Below, piece after piece: positions 33,532 to 44,936 of a stretch of DNA of 64,000 bases. The stretch's first letter is position 1; each line of letters starts with the position of its first letter. Location: contig CANNZV010002347.1 in the NCBI GenBank assembly GCA_947561585.1, forward strand, positions 38,419 to 102,418, read 5' to 3'. The translations under genes and the position numbers were made by a program. The stretch comes from Caprella mutica. Taxonomy: Eukaryota > Arthropoda > Malacostraca > Amphipoda > Caprellidae. The notes under the pieces were generated by a model. That model saw only the letters and a program-made list of their open reading frames with translations, was not told where the DNA came from and ran no database searches.

Positions 33532-35406
33532 CATATTACATTTATTCTCCATCATTACTCCCAAATATTTTATTTCCTTAACTACCTCCATGCCCTCTAT
33601 CTCCTGTACCTCCTCTCCCCCTCTCATATTGAAAACCATACATTTGCTTTTCTCCATATTCATGTTTAAACCGTACCTTCCTGCCGCCTCCTTCAAAACC
33701 CTCACAGCCCATCCCGCCTCCTCTGTTCCTCTCGCCAACAGCATTCCATCATCTGCAAAAAACAAAGAGCTCACCTTCATTCCCCCCACCATCACCCCTC
33801 CTGTTCTTCTCTTCAGTTCTTCAATGATTTTGTAGGTGATCAACTTGAAGATCAGTGGTGATGCTGTGCATCCCTGCCTGATTCCACTATCTATTTCCAT
33901 CATCAAATCTCTTCCACCTATCTCCATCCTCGTTCTATCTCCCACATAACCTCTCTTTATCATATCTATCACTTTCACTGGCACCTTCATATCCTTCAAC
34001 ACCTCCACCACCTTCTCTCTCCTTATTGAGTCATATGCCTTGCTAAAGTCAACTGCCACCACCACCAACTGCTTCCCTCCTCTATACGCCTGATGAACAC
34101 ACTCCTGCAGTACCATCAAATTGTCCAAAATCTCCCCGCCGCTCGTGAATCCTGTCTGTTCCCATTTCACTATTTCGTTCTCTTCCACATGCTTCTCTAT
34201 TCCCTCCTTCACCATCTTCATCACTACCTTATAGGACACATCTGTTAGCGCTATCGGCCTCAGATCAGCTACAGTTGGTTTCCTCTTCTTCGGTATCATA
34301 ACTGTTCTCGACTCCTTCCATCTTTCCGGTTCTCCTCCTTCTTCCAGCATTCTCTCTATTCCTTCCCTCATCATTCCCACCACCACTTCGCTTCCCTGCA
34401 ACACCTTATACAATTCTGGTGTCAAACCATCCAGTCCGCCTGCCTTCCCACTTCTAAGTTCCATCAGTACCTTTCGGATGCTTTCCTCACTTACTTCAAA
34501 CTTCATTGTTTTTACATTCCAGAAAGGGTCTCCAATTCGGGGTAACCACATCTCAGTTGGGTCCTCTTCCCTCCTTCTTGTTCCTTCCAGAGACTCTTCA
34601 TATTCCTCAATCTTTTCTTCTCCCCACTCCTCCTCTATTTCATTTCCATGCATTTGGTATATTCTCTGCCAAAACACCCTCACTTGTTCCTCATACATCT
34701 GCTCCTCTAACTCTTCTCCCTCCTCTGTGTATAACTTCAATTTTTCTTCTTTCTGAGCTTTTTCTCCTTTCAGCTTCTTGATCATCTTCCACATCTGCTT
34801 TCCTTTGCCCATATTTCTGATCTCTTCTGCTATCCTTTCCTCATATGTTCTCATTTCCTCACAGATCATTCTGCTTACTTTTTCTTTTTGTTCTCTGTAC
34901 TCTATCCACATCTGTTCCCTGTTATCCTCCACTCCTCCATTTCTAACCCTCTTGTTTAATCTTCTTCTCTTAGCAATTTCTCTTCTTATTTCTCCATTCA
35001 TCCATGGTGGCTCTTCTTTTTCAGTTTGGTCCATCCTCTTCTTGTATTTCACCTTCAAACATTCATCTGCCACCTTCCTTATCACATCATTTATCTTGTT
35101 CATTGTTACATTTTCAATCTGCTCCATCTCCCTCTCCACTCCATGTATATACTCCTCCATCTTCTCTCTCCGATTGCTATAAAACCACTCCTCTCTAACT
35201 CCATCCCACCTTCTTCTCTCTTCCCTACCTGTTTGTAGCTCTATCTCAATCATGCAATGGTCTGATAGATCTATCCTTTCCTGCTTTTCATCTATCCATA
35301 CTTTCTTGGTTATTCCATATGCCTTTTCATTCACAAGTACAAGGTCAATCACACTTCTACAGTCTCCCCTTCTCCATGTGTACACCCCCTTCACACTTCT
35401 CATCAA
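33532..35406 (-). pseudogene. LINE-1 reverse transcriptase domain
   Basis: Open for about 625 codons. The N-terminal part closes the endonuclease (SVIDLVLVN, LSDHCMIEIE). A charged linker leads to the RT: SGKAGGLDGLTPELYKVL, DLRPIALTDVSYKVVMK, QTGFTSGG, VVAVDFSKAYDSI, GIRQGCTASPLIF and the active site FADDGMLL. It copies the element's RNA at a nicked target by target-primed reverse transcription. Cut at 33532 by the TA element; the last codons of the open frame (NMNVSIRC...) belong to that insert. A G-run frameshift near 35388 separates it from the endonuclease frame. Confidence 0.9.
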
Positions 35407-35923
35407 TGTTCAACAACAGCAATCCACTTTCCTCTATCATTTTATTTACACTTTTCCCATTTTCATTTTCATCTTGGTATCCGAGGTACCCCAGATGTCC
35501 ATTGAAGTCACCGACTGCTATGTAGTTCTCTCCTCTCTCATCAGCCTCCACTACCTTCTCCCTCATCCTCTCCAAAATCTCCCTATTCTGCTGCAGCTCC
35601 TCTCTCCCATTTCCAGTCTTCAGATATACCACTGTTAGATTCACAATTTCCTTTCCAAAATTTCCCTTCAATTCCAGACAATCTTTATACTTATTTTCTT
35701 TCTCATCTAGCTTCAGGTCCTCCCTTTCCTCAAATAGAACCATTATTCCTCCCCCTCTTCTCTCCTCCATCTCCCTCATACTTTCAACTATCTTCAGGTG
35801 TTCAGCTACTCTAATATTGTTCACTTTTTTCTGCGTCTCTGTCATACACATCACCACTCCCTCTCTTATCTCTTCATATATCTCAGATATTTCTGGTTTG
35901 TGGGTCCCTGAATGTTCAAACAT
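35357..35923 (-). pseudogene. LINE-1 APE-type endonuclease
   Basis: 188-codon frame with VVMCMTETQKK, RGGGIMVLFEE and the signature VGDFNGHLG of exonuclease-endonuclease-phosphatase LINE nucleases, which nick the target DNA. It ends in a frameshift at a G-run near 35388; the SDH motif then appears in the neighbouring frame (33532-35406). Confidence 0.85.
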
Positions 35924-35984
35924 TTTATCACATATTTATCTGTCTCTTCACTCTCCAAGTTTGCATCTGGTTCCTCCATCCTCT

Positions 35985-36443
35985 TCAAAAATTTTTCCTC
36001 TTACTATTTTCTTTTGGTCTGGCTCCTTGCTGTTTCCACTCTCCACTGGCATTGCTTTTCCTCGTCACATGGTTCGCATTAAAGTCCGCTTCCAGCCCAC
36101 CAACTGCCTCCCCCTCCAAATCACCCGATGGTCCCCGTCCCTGTCTAACTGCTTCCGCATCTTGGTCTCCCGTGTTCTGCATCTCAATAACTCTTCCCCT
36201 CCTGATCACAAACCTTGCTCCTCCTTGACTTCTTTTCTCTCTTAGTTGCTGTCTCAATCTCCTGTCATTCTCTCTCTCTTCTTCCGTCATTTCTCTAGTT
36301 ATATACACTCTTGGGAACCTTGTCGACTGTCTTAGTCTGCTCGTCTTCTTCATTATTTCTCTCTTGGCATCCTCATCTCTCAGCTTCACTAGCAGTGGTC
36401 TATTTCTTTCATTCTTTTTCCCAAGCCTAATCAGTTTTTTCAA
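35985..36443 (-). pseudogene. LINE-1 ORF1 C-terminal RNA-binding-like region
   Basis: LGKKNERNRPLLVKLRDEDA, SRLRQSTRFPRVYITREMTE and ERENDRRLRQQLREKR form the pattern of an L1-type ORF1 RNA-binding region (RRM-like core plus C-terminal domain). A Gly/Arg-rich tail follows, ending 62 bp before the endonuclease frame. Confidence 0.7.
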
Positions 36444-36554
36444 TTTTTACCTCTTCCACACCCACATCCTCCAAAAGCAACATTCCCAGATTTTCTTCAT
36501 CTTCTCTGTATCTGTCTGGTGCCTCACCTTCCTCAGACTCTCGTAGGTTGAAAA

Positions 36555-37380
36555 TCATGATATTCTTCTTTCTTTTTCCATTTCCTCCACCCTCACTCCT
36601 ATTACCTCCATCTTCTTTTCCTCTTCTTTCTTCTCCTTTCTCATTTCTTCCACTCCCCTATTTACCATTTCTTTCTTCACCTCTTCCAGGTCTCTCTTCA
36701 GTACCAGCTCACATTTTTCCAAGTTTGATTCTCCCTTCCTTTTCTTCAGTTCTGCTATATCTCTACTAATCTCTTTTATTTTCTCCATGTTTGTTTCCTT
36801 TTTTATTTTCTTTAGTTCCTCTATCTCTCTTCTCATCTCTTTCATTTTCATTTCAGTCTTTCTTCCCACCTCTTTTACCATTTGCTCCATTTTCTTCTCT
36901 ATCTCCTGATTTGTCTTACTCACCTCCACTTTTACCATCTCTCCACATTCCTTGCTCATCTTCTCCATCTGCTCCCTAAAGTGACTAATCACTTTCTTCA
37001 TCTTCTTGTTTTCGTCTGTCAGCATTTTATTTCGGTCCATCACCTTATCTACCTTCACATTACATCCCTGACAGTACCATCTCACCTTCTCATCAATGAT
37101 CAATCTCATAGATCATATCGTACTCCTCCTTTGTCATTCCTTCACAGTTTGCATGAAACCACATCCTGCACAGATCGCATATCACCCCGCACTCCCCACT
37201 ATTCACCCTTAGTTTACACTTTGGACAAATCTCTCTGCCTTTCTCCTCCTTGTTCTCCCAAACCTTTTCCAGTTCCTTCTCCTTACCACCATCACCTCCA
37301 CCTGCAATTCCCCATCCTGACTTCCTCTCCTCTTCCACATCTTTTCTTCCTTTGAGCGGTGTCCGCTGTAGAGCACTCAT
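36555..37380 (-). pseudogene. LINE-1 ORF1 N-terminus: PHD finger plus long coiled coil
   Basis: Two overlapping minus-strand frames (37093-37380 and 36555-37109) make one unit broken by a frameshift near 37100. The first has ICPKCKLRVNSGECGVICDL, CRMWFHANCEGMTKEEYDMI; the second resumes VRWYCQGCNVKVD. Together these give the Cys4-His-Cys3 spacing of a PHD finger. A Lys/Glu-rich coiled coil of about 150 residues follows, as expected for an ORF1 trimerisation region. In a retrotransposon the PHD finger could recognise chromatin at target sites; that is inferred. Confidence 0.8.
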
Positions 37381-37450
37381 CCTTGCTACACTCTCAGTTC
37401 ACCTCACCTCAGCACAAGAGTATTTCAAAAAGTCACAGAAAATTTCGGGA

Positions 37451-37803
37451 GCGGCACACAACCTTTCTCTGAGCGATATGAGTCTTCATCACGTCCACGC
37501 TCTGAAATCTGTTTGCAATGCTAGGCATAGGTTGACGAGTTGAGTGATTGTCAGTGACACAAGGTGTGCGATGATGAAAGGTTTTCTGCTAAAGTAGCAG
37601 AACAATTTTCATATTTTAAATATGATAACCAATATGAAAAGTGTATCAATTTATTAATGATACTTTTTTAACATAAATAATACTGAAAATTTCATAGAAA
37701 GAATTCATAGCTTATTGTTCTGAAATGAAATGGATAATTAGATTGTTCATTTAGGCTATATAAAATAAAATAAATTTTTCACAACAATTTTCCTTTTAAT
37801 GTA
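37451..37803. other. No gene; Harbinger body beside LINE-1
   Basis: The region after the LINE-1 5' end. The stretch 37541-37560 (GAGTGATTGTCAGTGACAC) resembles the subterminal part of the Harbinger ends, so it may be the rest of the left end displaced by LINE-1. Otherwise A+T-rich and non-coding. Confidence 0.35.
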
Positions 37804-38018
37804 GGGTAATTTTCAAATTACCGGTCAGTTCCCCAACCACATCTTCGGCCATACAATAAAAAAGAATATAATAATTTTATATAATTTATATTTAAGTTAT
37901 TATCCATGATTCCTGTAGGTATCATGGTCCATGGATAATAATTAAAATTACAATTATCATATAGTTTTTTCTAATATGCCCGTTGATATGAAACTGACCG
38001 GTAATTCGTAATTAACCT
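37804..38018. mobile_element. GGTCAGTTCC MITE, copy 1 (TA-flanked, 215 bp)
   Basis: Ends GGGTAATTTTCAAATTACCG and the inverse of AGGTTAATTACGAATTACCG; both then read GTCAGTT. TA lies at 37802-37803 and 38019-38020. The middle is an imperfect palindrome around GGTATCATGGTCCATGGATA. Same family as 58417-58608 and 60322-60450. Confidence 0.8.
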
Positions 38019-38359
38019 TAAGTGGAACGCTTTGAATTGTTATTAAATTATTTGTATTGTCTTCGTAATTTTAAGAAGTATATATATTTATTATCAAGAT
38101 CATTTTAGATTTAAATATGCGATTTCGTTAAGTTATTGTAATACCTAAGGGTAATGTCGCACGAGCGTTTTTTTGAGCGTTTTCAACTCTCCAAAAGCGT
38201 CGCGTAACATGGAAACATATGAAATGGGTTTAACAATAATTTCCTCAGAGTCAAAAATGGTCATGTGACAGGGCCCTAAATAAATTTGCTGTAGTACAAT
38301 TTAAATATCAGTTTTCATATCTAAAAAGAACGAAAAATTGGAAAAAATTTAATCTTTAA

Positions 38360-39903
38360 CACGTTGACCGCGATGTGTAGGGGAGGATGGTCATCACTGG
38401 GACAAAAAACACAGAAAGATTGATATTTCATTTACTATGGGCAAAGTATGAAAAATAAAAAATCCATGTGTAATATAGATATTCTTTTATAAAATGAAAA
38501 TAACTCGAATGCTATCACATATTCTGTTGACTAGAAAAAAATTAAATAAAAAACAAAAACAATTGTCCCATTGTATAACAGCTCTGGTGAACAATGGGAC
38601 ATACCCTGGTGAACGATGGGACAGTTTATCAACTTCGAATTATCTCTTCATGTTGCCCCACACTCAGTTGGTTCATATAATATCAGTTTAATGTCCTCTA
38701 ACCTCACCGATGCCATGTCAGGAACATTTGTAAAATTAAGCTCATTGCACTCGAATCTTCGCCTAACATCAATATTTCGTATATATCTTTTTCATGATTT
38801 TGGCCAACTGGATACGTTTTAGAATTCTGCAAGTTCATAAACCTTCATTTCCAACGTTTTCGGTAGAGATTTAAGCTCTTCAGATGAATGGATCAGTTAA
38901 ATTAAGAGTTCTATACCAGACCAAGAACAATAGTTCACAGGCCATCTACGGCGGATACTTTATGAAGTGATTTCGAAGGCCTTATCCTTAGTGGCACCAG
39001 CAAAAAGCTCTCCTTTCTCTGGTGTATCATTGCAATCATGCTGCGTCTTTTTTTTCTTTTTTTTTAGTGAAATTTGTTTTCTATGCAGTGCTTTGTGATG
39101 ACCTCAGATTGCTAAAGCCCTTGAATATGGTCGAAAGTCCCGCTGCAGCTGGAAGCTCTGTTTCTACAAGAAGCCCTGAAGCTACAGTTCACGTTATTGT
39201 ATCAAAAATAGATATTTAATGATTTATATGGAGTAACTAGACAGTTTGGTTGACAATAGGGCACTGTCCCATTGTTAACCCAATTTTCTGTCCCAATGAT
39301 CACCATGACGCCATTTTGAAAACATATGGGTATAGCAGCTCAACTACAAAAGTATAAAGGCAATCCTTTCATATGATCATATTTTACATATTACTTAATA
39401 TTATGTAAAAATGCCGTAAGCATTATATGTTAAATTAACAGATTTATAACAATTGAAACAAAGTACGAAAAATTTTGTTTTCCCACCTCTAAAACACGTT
39501 TTCGCTTTTACACAGGGCTGACTTCACCCCAACCGCTGAATGCAATGCGAGTGAATGCACTGAAGTATGCCTAATTTACCACTAAGATTTTGTTACAAAT
39601 TACCCTCAAATAAAAAAGTTATTCAGCATGTCCCATTGTTCCCAGTGTCCCATTGATGACCATCCTCCCCTACCATATATGTACACGTAGAACTTAAATT
39701 AATAAAACTTAAATTAGATGTTTATCAGTTTATATTAGAAATTTTAAGGAATGGTATACTGCGACAAGAAGGTAAATAACTAAAATGGATATAGATCATG
39801 AAAAATATGTTTATTTATAACTATAACCGAAATTAATGTAATACATGTTCAAACCTATCGCCAGTAAAGCAAAAATGCTGGATCAGCAATCGCGGTCAAC
39901 GTG
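38360..39903. mobile_element. TTAA-flanked element (piggyBac-like ends), interrupted
   Basis: CACGTTGACCGCGAT follows TTAA at 38356-38359; its exact inverse ATCGCGGTCAACGTG precedes TTAA at 39904-39907. TTAA duplication is the hallmark of piggyBac-mobilised DNA. Without the nested element (38380-39670) only about 250 bp remain, so it is a MITE. Non-coding. Confidence 0.8.
38380..39670. mobile_element. TA-flanked element, 1,291 bp, nested in the TTAA element
   Basis: Ends GGGGAGGATGGTCATCACTGGGAC and the inverse (TGATGACCATCCTCCCC), with TA at 38378-38379 and 39671-39672. Subterminal words GGTGAACAATGGGACA and TGTCCCATTGTT recur several times inside both ends, as transposase-binding repeats would. 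A 65-codon frame (39022-39219) is not recognisable. Confidence 0.75.
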
Positions 39904-40382
39904 TTAAGAGAGGTATATTATCTAGTTTACTGTATTTAACATATATTATATTGCAGATTTATAATTTTTTTGCATTCATAATGACTACAGTAACAATAGA
40001 TTGGACAAAAAATGCTACTACACATTTCATCGAACTTTTAAAAGATCGAAATTGTTTGTGGCAATTAAAACATACAGATTATAAAAATAGAATATTGCGT
40101 GATGCTGCATTTCAATTCATCAAAGCAGAAATGTCAAAGTTCCTTTCTGCTATCAAAGTAGACGACATCAAGAAAAAAATTAATACTTTAAGAACCCAGT
40201 ATCGAAGAGAAATGAGGAATTTGGTGACTTCGAAGAAATCTGGTGCAGGTACTGATGACGTGTACACACCCAAATTATGTTGCTACGACCAGCTGCAGTT
40301 CCTGAATGAAGGAGAAATTAAAAGATAATCCAGATCGAACCTCGACGATACTGAGGGCCGCCCAGAAGAGAGCCTACACGCG

Positions 40383-41090
40383 GTGGCGGCGTTGCCCAAA
40401 CATGGGCACGAAAGACTCTTCAACCCCCCGTCCTCACCCAGTGGGGACGCGACCCGAGTGTCGCCCCGGGCTTTGCCCACCCTCGTACACACACAGCCCC
40501 AGAGCGTTTTTTCCCCAAGGGGGGAGTGTGAGCCGGCATACTTCCCCCCTTTAACTCTCCTACTCCTACTCTCCGGTGACATTGAGACAAATCCTGGCCC
40601 TTACATGTGTCCAACATGCAGTCTTCCCTGGACCCGCCGAACAGGCGGAATTCAGTGTGAAGTCTGTAGCAGCTGGACACACTACAATAAACGCTGCTCT
40701 GGGGTCCACCAACATAGACATATCCCACAGGGTTGGTGGCGTAAAAACTGTCACCCTTCACACAACATTACTCCAACAACACTCCCAACCCCACTCCTCT
40801 CTCTCCTACTATCGCTGCCGCCTCTCTTCCATCCACATCTTCCCCTATCACTCGACCTATTCTTCCACCTGTTACTCTACCTGGCCCTCCCCTTCTTCAA
40901 TCTACACCTGTACTAATAACTGCTCTTTCTACACCACCACATATACCACTCAACATCCCTCCTGCTATCGCTCTCACTTCTCTTGCGCCTATTCCTCCTC
41001 CTATTGCTCAGCCTGTTCTTCCACATGTACCTGCACCTGGCCATCCTGGTCCTCCCCTTCCTCAACCTGATCCTGTTTTTCCTGCTAATC
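40383..41090 (+). pseudogene. LINE-2 ORF1: 2A-like site, PHD-type zinc finger, Pro-rich region
   Basis: The frame at 40383-40916 contains LLLLLSGDIETNPGP at residues 59-73 (2A core 40572-40601), the D-(V/I)-E-x-N-P-G-P consensus at which the ribosome releases the chain between Gly and Pro. It is followed by CPTCSLPWTRRTGGIQCEVC and SSWTHYNKRCSGV, a Cys/His finger of PHD-like spacing. A frame change near 40790 moves reading into a Pro/Leu/Ile/Ala-rich linker ending at about 41090. In other LINEs such N-terminal 2A sequences separate ORF1 products or act as signal peptides; which applies here is unknown. Confidence 0.8.
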
Positions 41091-41111
41091 TTCCTACTGG
41101 TCCACGCAACA

Positions 41112-44100
41112 CACTGAAGATTTTACAATTTAACATAAACGGCATTCAAAACAAGCGCATGCAACTCAAGACACCCCTACACGAACACCACATACATATA
41201 GCCACTATCCAGGAAACAAAATCACACCAAAGTTTCCTGGATACACAACACTCAGACACGATCGGCCTACACGAGGCGGAGGGGGCCTCATCACACTGAT
41301 CCACAAAAACATACCCTTCACTAACACAACTTCCGAAACACTCTCACGAATGCCACAAGATCCCACACTTGAATTACAGTCTATACGTATACAGATACAC
41401 AAACGCACATACAACATAACAAACATTTACATACCCCCCACAGACTCCACACCCCCAGGATACACACCACATCTAGAACACCTAAACACCCTCACTAACT
41501 CTCTCATCCTGGGGGATTTCAACGCTCACGACCCTACCTGGCTCACCACACAACAAACAGATACTCGAGCCGACACAATCACTACACAACTTGACACACA
41601 CATTATACTCAACGATGCACACACACCTACACGAAAACCCTTTAACATACACACACAACCAACATCTCCCGACATTACATTTGCCACTCCTGACATTACA
41701 CTCCGCTCCTCGTGGAAAACACTACACGAACTTAGTTCAGACCACCTTCCCATACTCATCACATACAACCTACACACACCTCTTAGCCCACACAAACAAC
41801 GACACACTTTCACTAACTACAAAAAAGCACATTGGAACGAATTTACTGCATCTGTGGAAAACCAACTAGAACACTTTAACTTAAACAACTTCTCTTCCAT
41901 AGATGCAGCCACAAAACATGTCACCAACATAATCTCTACTGCAAACAAACACTTTATACCCACAGGTAACATCAGACACTTTAACCCCACCTTCACACCA
42001 AACATAAAACACTTAATACAGATTAGGAAACACCTTCGCACTCTCACACCCACACATGATACCATAACACGCATACAACAACTCAACACTGACATTGAAG
42101 CGGAAATTAAAACACAGCAACAGAACATATGGCAAAACACACTAAACACTATTAATTTCCGCTCAGACGCAAACAAACTCTGGAAACTCATTAGGGGACT
42201 CAATAACAAATACATAGACCAACCAAAAACACACGAGTCCCTTACACACAACAACACAATACTCACCGACACACAGCAGGCGAACGCTCTTAACAAACAT
42301 TATTCTAATACAAGTAGGTTACCCACACGCCCAATAGATAGGAAAATACTGCGTCGCCTGCACAGAACATGCACCAATCATCTCCCTACACCTCCATTCA
42401 CCCCGGCAATGGTCACCGAGGCTATCCGGGCTACTAAGAACACTCCCTCCACAGGCCCTGATGGAATATCCAACAAACATTTAAAACATCTAGGACCACA
42501 CGCCATCAGGGTCTTCACAGACATCTTCAACTACTCAGTTCAGAACAATAGTATACCCAACACATGGAAACAAGCCAAGATCATCCCGATTCTGAAGCCC
42601 AACAAACCCCCCACAGATCCAGCCTCATATAGAACTATCTCCTTACTCTGTATCCCCTCCAAAATACTCGAGAGGTTGGTTCTCAACAACATAACACCAC
42701 ATATCCCACTATCCCCCTCACAACACGGCTTCAGATCCGAACACTCCACATCTACTCTCCTTACCCACCTCACACAAACAACACTCGAAGGCTTGAACTC
42801 CAACAAACCTGCAAGTAGGACACTTATAGCTGCCATTGACATAAGTAAAGCCTTCGATACAGTTCCACGACACCTACTCATTAACAAAATACTCAACACA
42901 CACATCCACGACTCGTTTAAAAAATGGCTTGCCAATTATCTCTCAGGCCGCTCTGGCAAAACACTCTACAACGGCAAGTCCTCCAGAACACGACAATACA
43001 CTGACGGGGTACCGCAGGGCTCCGTTCTCTCACCTACTCTCTTCAATTTATACCTTCACGACCTCCCCACGCCAACAAACACTTCGGTACACACCCTTAC
43101 ATATGCGGATGATGTCACCATCATGTCGCAACATCCCAAACACGAGACCGCAGCCAACAATTTACAAACATACATCCACACACTAGAAAACTGGCTAGAA
43201 ACAAACAGATTGAAGGTCTCCGCAAACAAATCCTCCCTCACACTCATCTCCCCCCATACTCGTGAATACAATACCCATCCAAACATAACACTTAACAACA
43301 CTCCCCTTCCCATCAACAACACGCCTAAAATCCTTGGAATCACACTTGACCGCGGCATGACGTTTAAACACCACATTAATGACACTAACAACAGAGCCAA
43401 AAACAGACTGAACGTCATGCGCGCCCTCACTCACACTACTTACGGACACTCCAAGGAAGACACAACAACACTATACAAACAGTTCATTAGACCCATCCTC
43501 ACATACGCGCACACAGCTTGGTCACCTGATACAGCCAACACACACCTACACAAACTCCAGCGTACACAAAACACTGCACTCCGGATTGCCACCGGCTGCT
43601 CACAAACAACACCCACAACACACCTCCATGAGGAGACACGAGTCCTTCCGCTCGCTACACACATGGATATGAGGGGTACACACTTCTACACCTCCACACT
43701 AAGCCCCTCTCATCCATTACACTTCATGCAAATTGAGCGAAGGACTCCACGAAACATTCACCTTACACCAGCCACACACTACAGAAACATCTTTAATACA
43801 CTCCCAGACACCCCACCCAACACTTCACTACAAAGACATATACACACCACACTCACAGACAGAGCAATTTCCTCCTTCCCACCTAACTCTCTTCTAGGAG
43901 TTAGGCCTCCCCCTATCGACTCCAGTGAAGTTCACCTCTCGCGTCGTGACAGGGTAACCCTGTCACGTCTCCGATGTGGACATCACCCTTCTCTCCCTTC
44001 TTACAAACACAGAATTGGGAGGGCGGACTCGGATCTGTGTTAGTACTGCTCCACGGATCCGGGGAAATCTCCCACATTCTCACACAATGTCCAACACTAC

Positions 44101-44198
44101 AACAACATCGGACCACACACAACACACACTCACTGGAGCACCTATGGACCCGCCCTCAGAAAGTCATTGACTTCCTGAGGGATATCGGGTTCACTTAG
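41112..44198 (+). pseudogene. LINE-2 endonuclease-reverse transcriptase, nearly intact
   Basis: Endonuclease starts LKILQFNINGIQNKR, IATIQETK; a one-base loss near 41228 shifts frame, then GGGGLITLIHKNIP, NITNIYIPP, LILGDFNAHDPTW, ELSSDHLPILIT. The frame from 41350 is open for 897 codons. RT: SYRTISLLCIPSKILERLV, QHGFRSEHST, IAAIDISKAFDTV, DGVPQGSVLSPTLF, and active site TYADDVTIM. The C-terminal knuckle region (LRCGHHPSLPSYKHRIGRAD) is interrupted by TAG 44041-44043 and a frameshift about 30 bp later; the tail ends at TAG 44196-44198 after DFLRDIGFT. Jockey/CR1-like supergroup by motif layout. Few lesions imply a younger insertion than LINE-1. Confidence 0.9.
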
Positions 44199-44313
44199 GC
44201 CCATACCCCCCACACGTGTCTCGGGTGGCTTCTCCCGAGGCGTGTTCACTTGGTCGCCCCCTGCTCCATGAGGGTCGGGCGGGGGCTAAACAACAACAAC
44301 AACGATACTGAGG

Positions 44314-44936
44314 TAAATTTTTTAATAATTTGACTCGTAAAAATTCATATAATAAACATCATAGGTTTATTTCGGTTTCTTTATATATTCAATGATTATT
44401 TCAATTTTCTCAAAAAATAAATAATAGATTAATAAGCAATTTATTCATTTTTAACTATATATATTTCATGTACATGAAATATTTTATTCATTTACATTTA
44501 ATGATTATTATCTAGTATTATGTTGAATGTCATAATATTTTATTAGTATACTCATTTATACCGATATGTGATCATAACTATATTCAAGTTCCCAATTATT
44601 TTCGATTGGTGTAGTTAATTTTCTTTTTGTATTCTTGATTATATATTTCGGTTGAAATTTAGTTATAAGTTTTGTGCTTAGTGTTGAGAAATAAAACACA
44701 TTAGTGATTGTCGTCATATAGCGATGTACTACTACAATTATTATAATACATATAATGCATACAAAAAAAATACGGTGGAAAAGGTATAGGTCTAAAGACA
44801 GCATAGACACCACTATGAAATTAGTTTATGAAGGGAAACTGACCGAAATATATGTTCAGTTTCATCTATTTACATATACATAGAAATATGAATTTATGCT
44901 CCAACCATTCGTGTCTGTCATGACACAGCTCCTTCT
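44314..44936. other. No coding seen; MADF intron and 3' flank of the transposase
   Basis: A+T-rich Harbinger sequence between LINE-2 and the 3' end of the transposase. It serves as part of the MADF intron on the plus strand. Confidence 0.5.

Larger units (their letters stand above)
29995..37450 (-). mobile_element. LINE-1: non-LTR retrotransposon with PHD finger, endonuclease and RT
   Basis: Minus-strand non-LTR element inserted just inside the left Harbinger end, with boundaries approximate. Coding order from 37380 downward: PHD finger, long coiled coil, an RRM-like ORF1 C-terminal part, APE-type endonuclease, reverse transcriptase, zinc-knuckle tail. The sense strand is strikingly purine-rich. 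Frames are broken at several points and the element is split at 31009/33530 by a 2.5-kb insertion. Clade not assigned with confidence (I/CR1-like APE-bearing LINE). Confidence 0.85.
40357..44301 (+). mobile_element. LINE-2: non-LTR retrotransposon with 2A-like peptide, TSD ACGATACTGAGG
   Basis: Plus-strand element of about 3.95 kb inserted in MADF exon 1. The 12-bp ACGATACTGAGG is present at 40345-40356 and 44302-44313. It ends in a short AAC tail (AACAACAACAACAAC) instead of poly(A). ORF1 has a 2A-like motif and a zinc finger; ORF2 has an APE endonuclease and RT with few lesions. The sense strand is A/C-rich and G-poor. Probably full length or nearly so. Confidence 0.9.

Noticed and set aside
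33518..37543. Many plus-strand Ser/Leu/Phe-rich frames over LINE-1
   Set aside because: Shadows of the minus-strand ORF1, endonuclease and RT frames.
40572..40601. 2A motif as evidence of an integrated RNA virus
   Set aside because: The surrounding frame leads into a zinc finger and a LINE endonuclease-RT, with LINE-style target duplication; nothing viral is present.
41205..44125. Minus-strand Cys/Val-rich frames over LINE-2
   Set aside because: Complement of an A/C-rich coding strand; no recognisable sequence.
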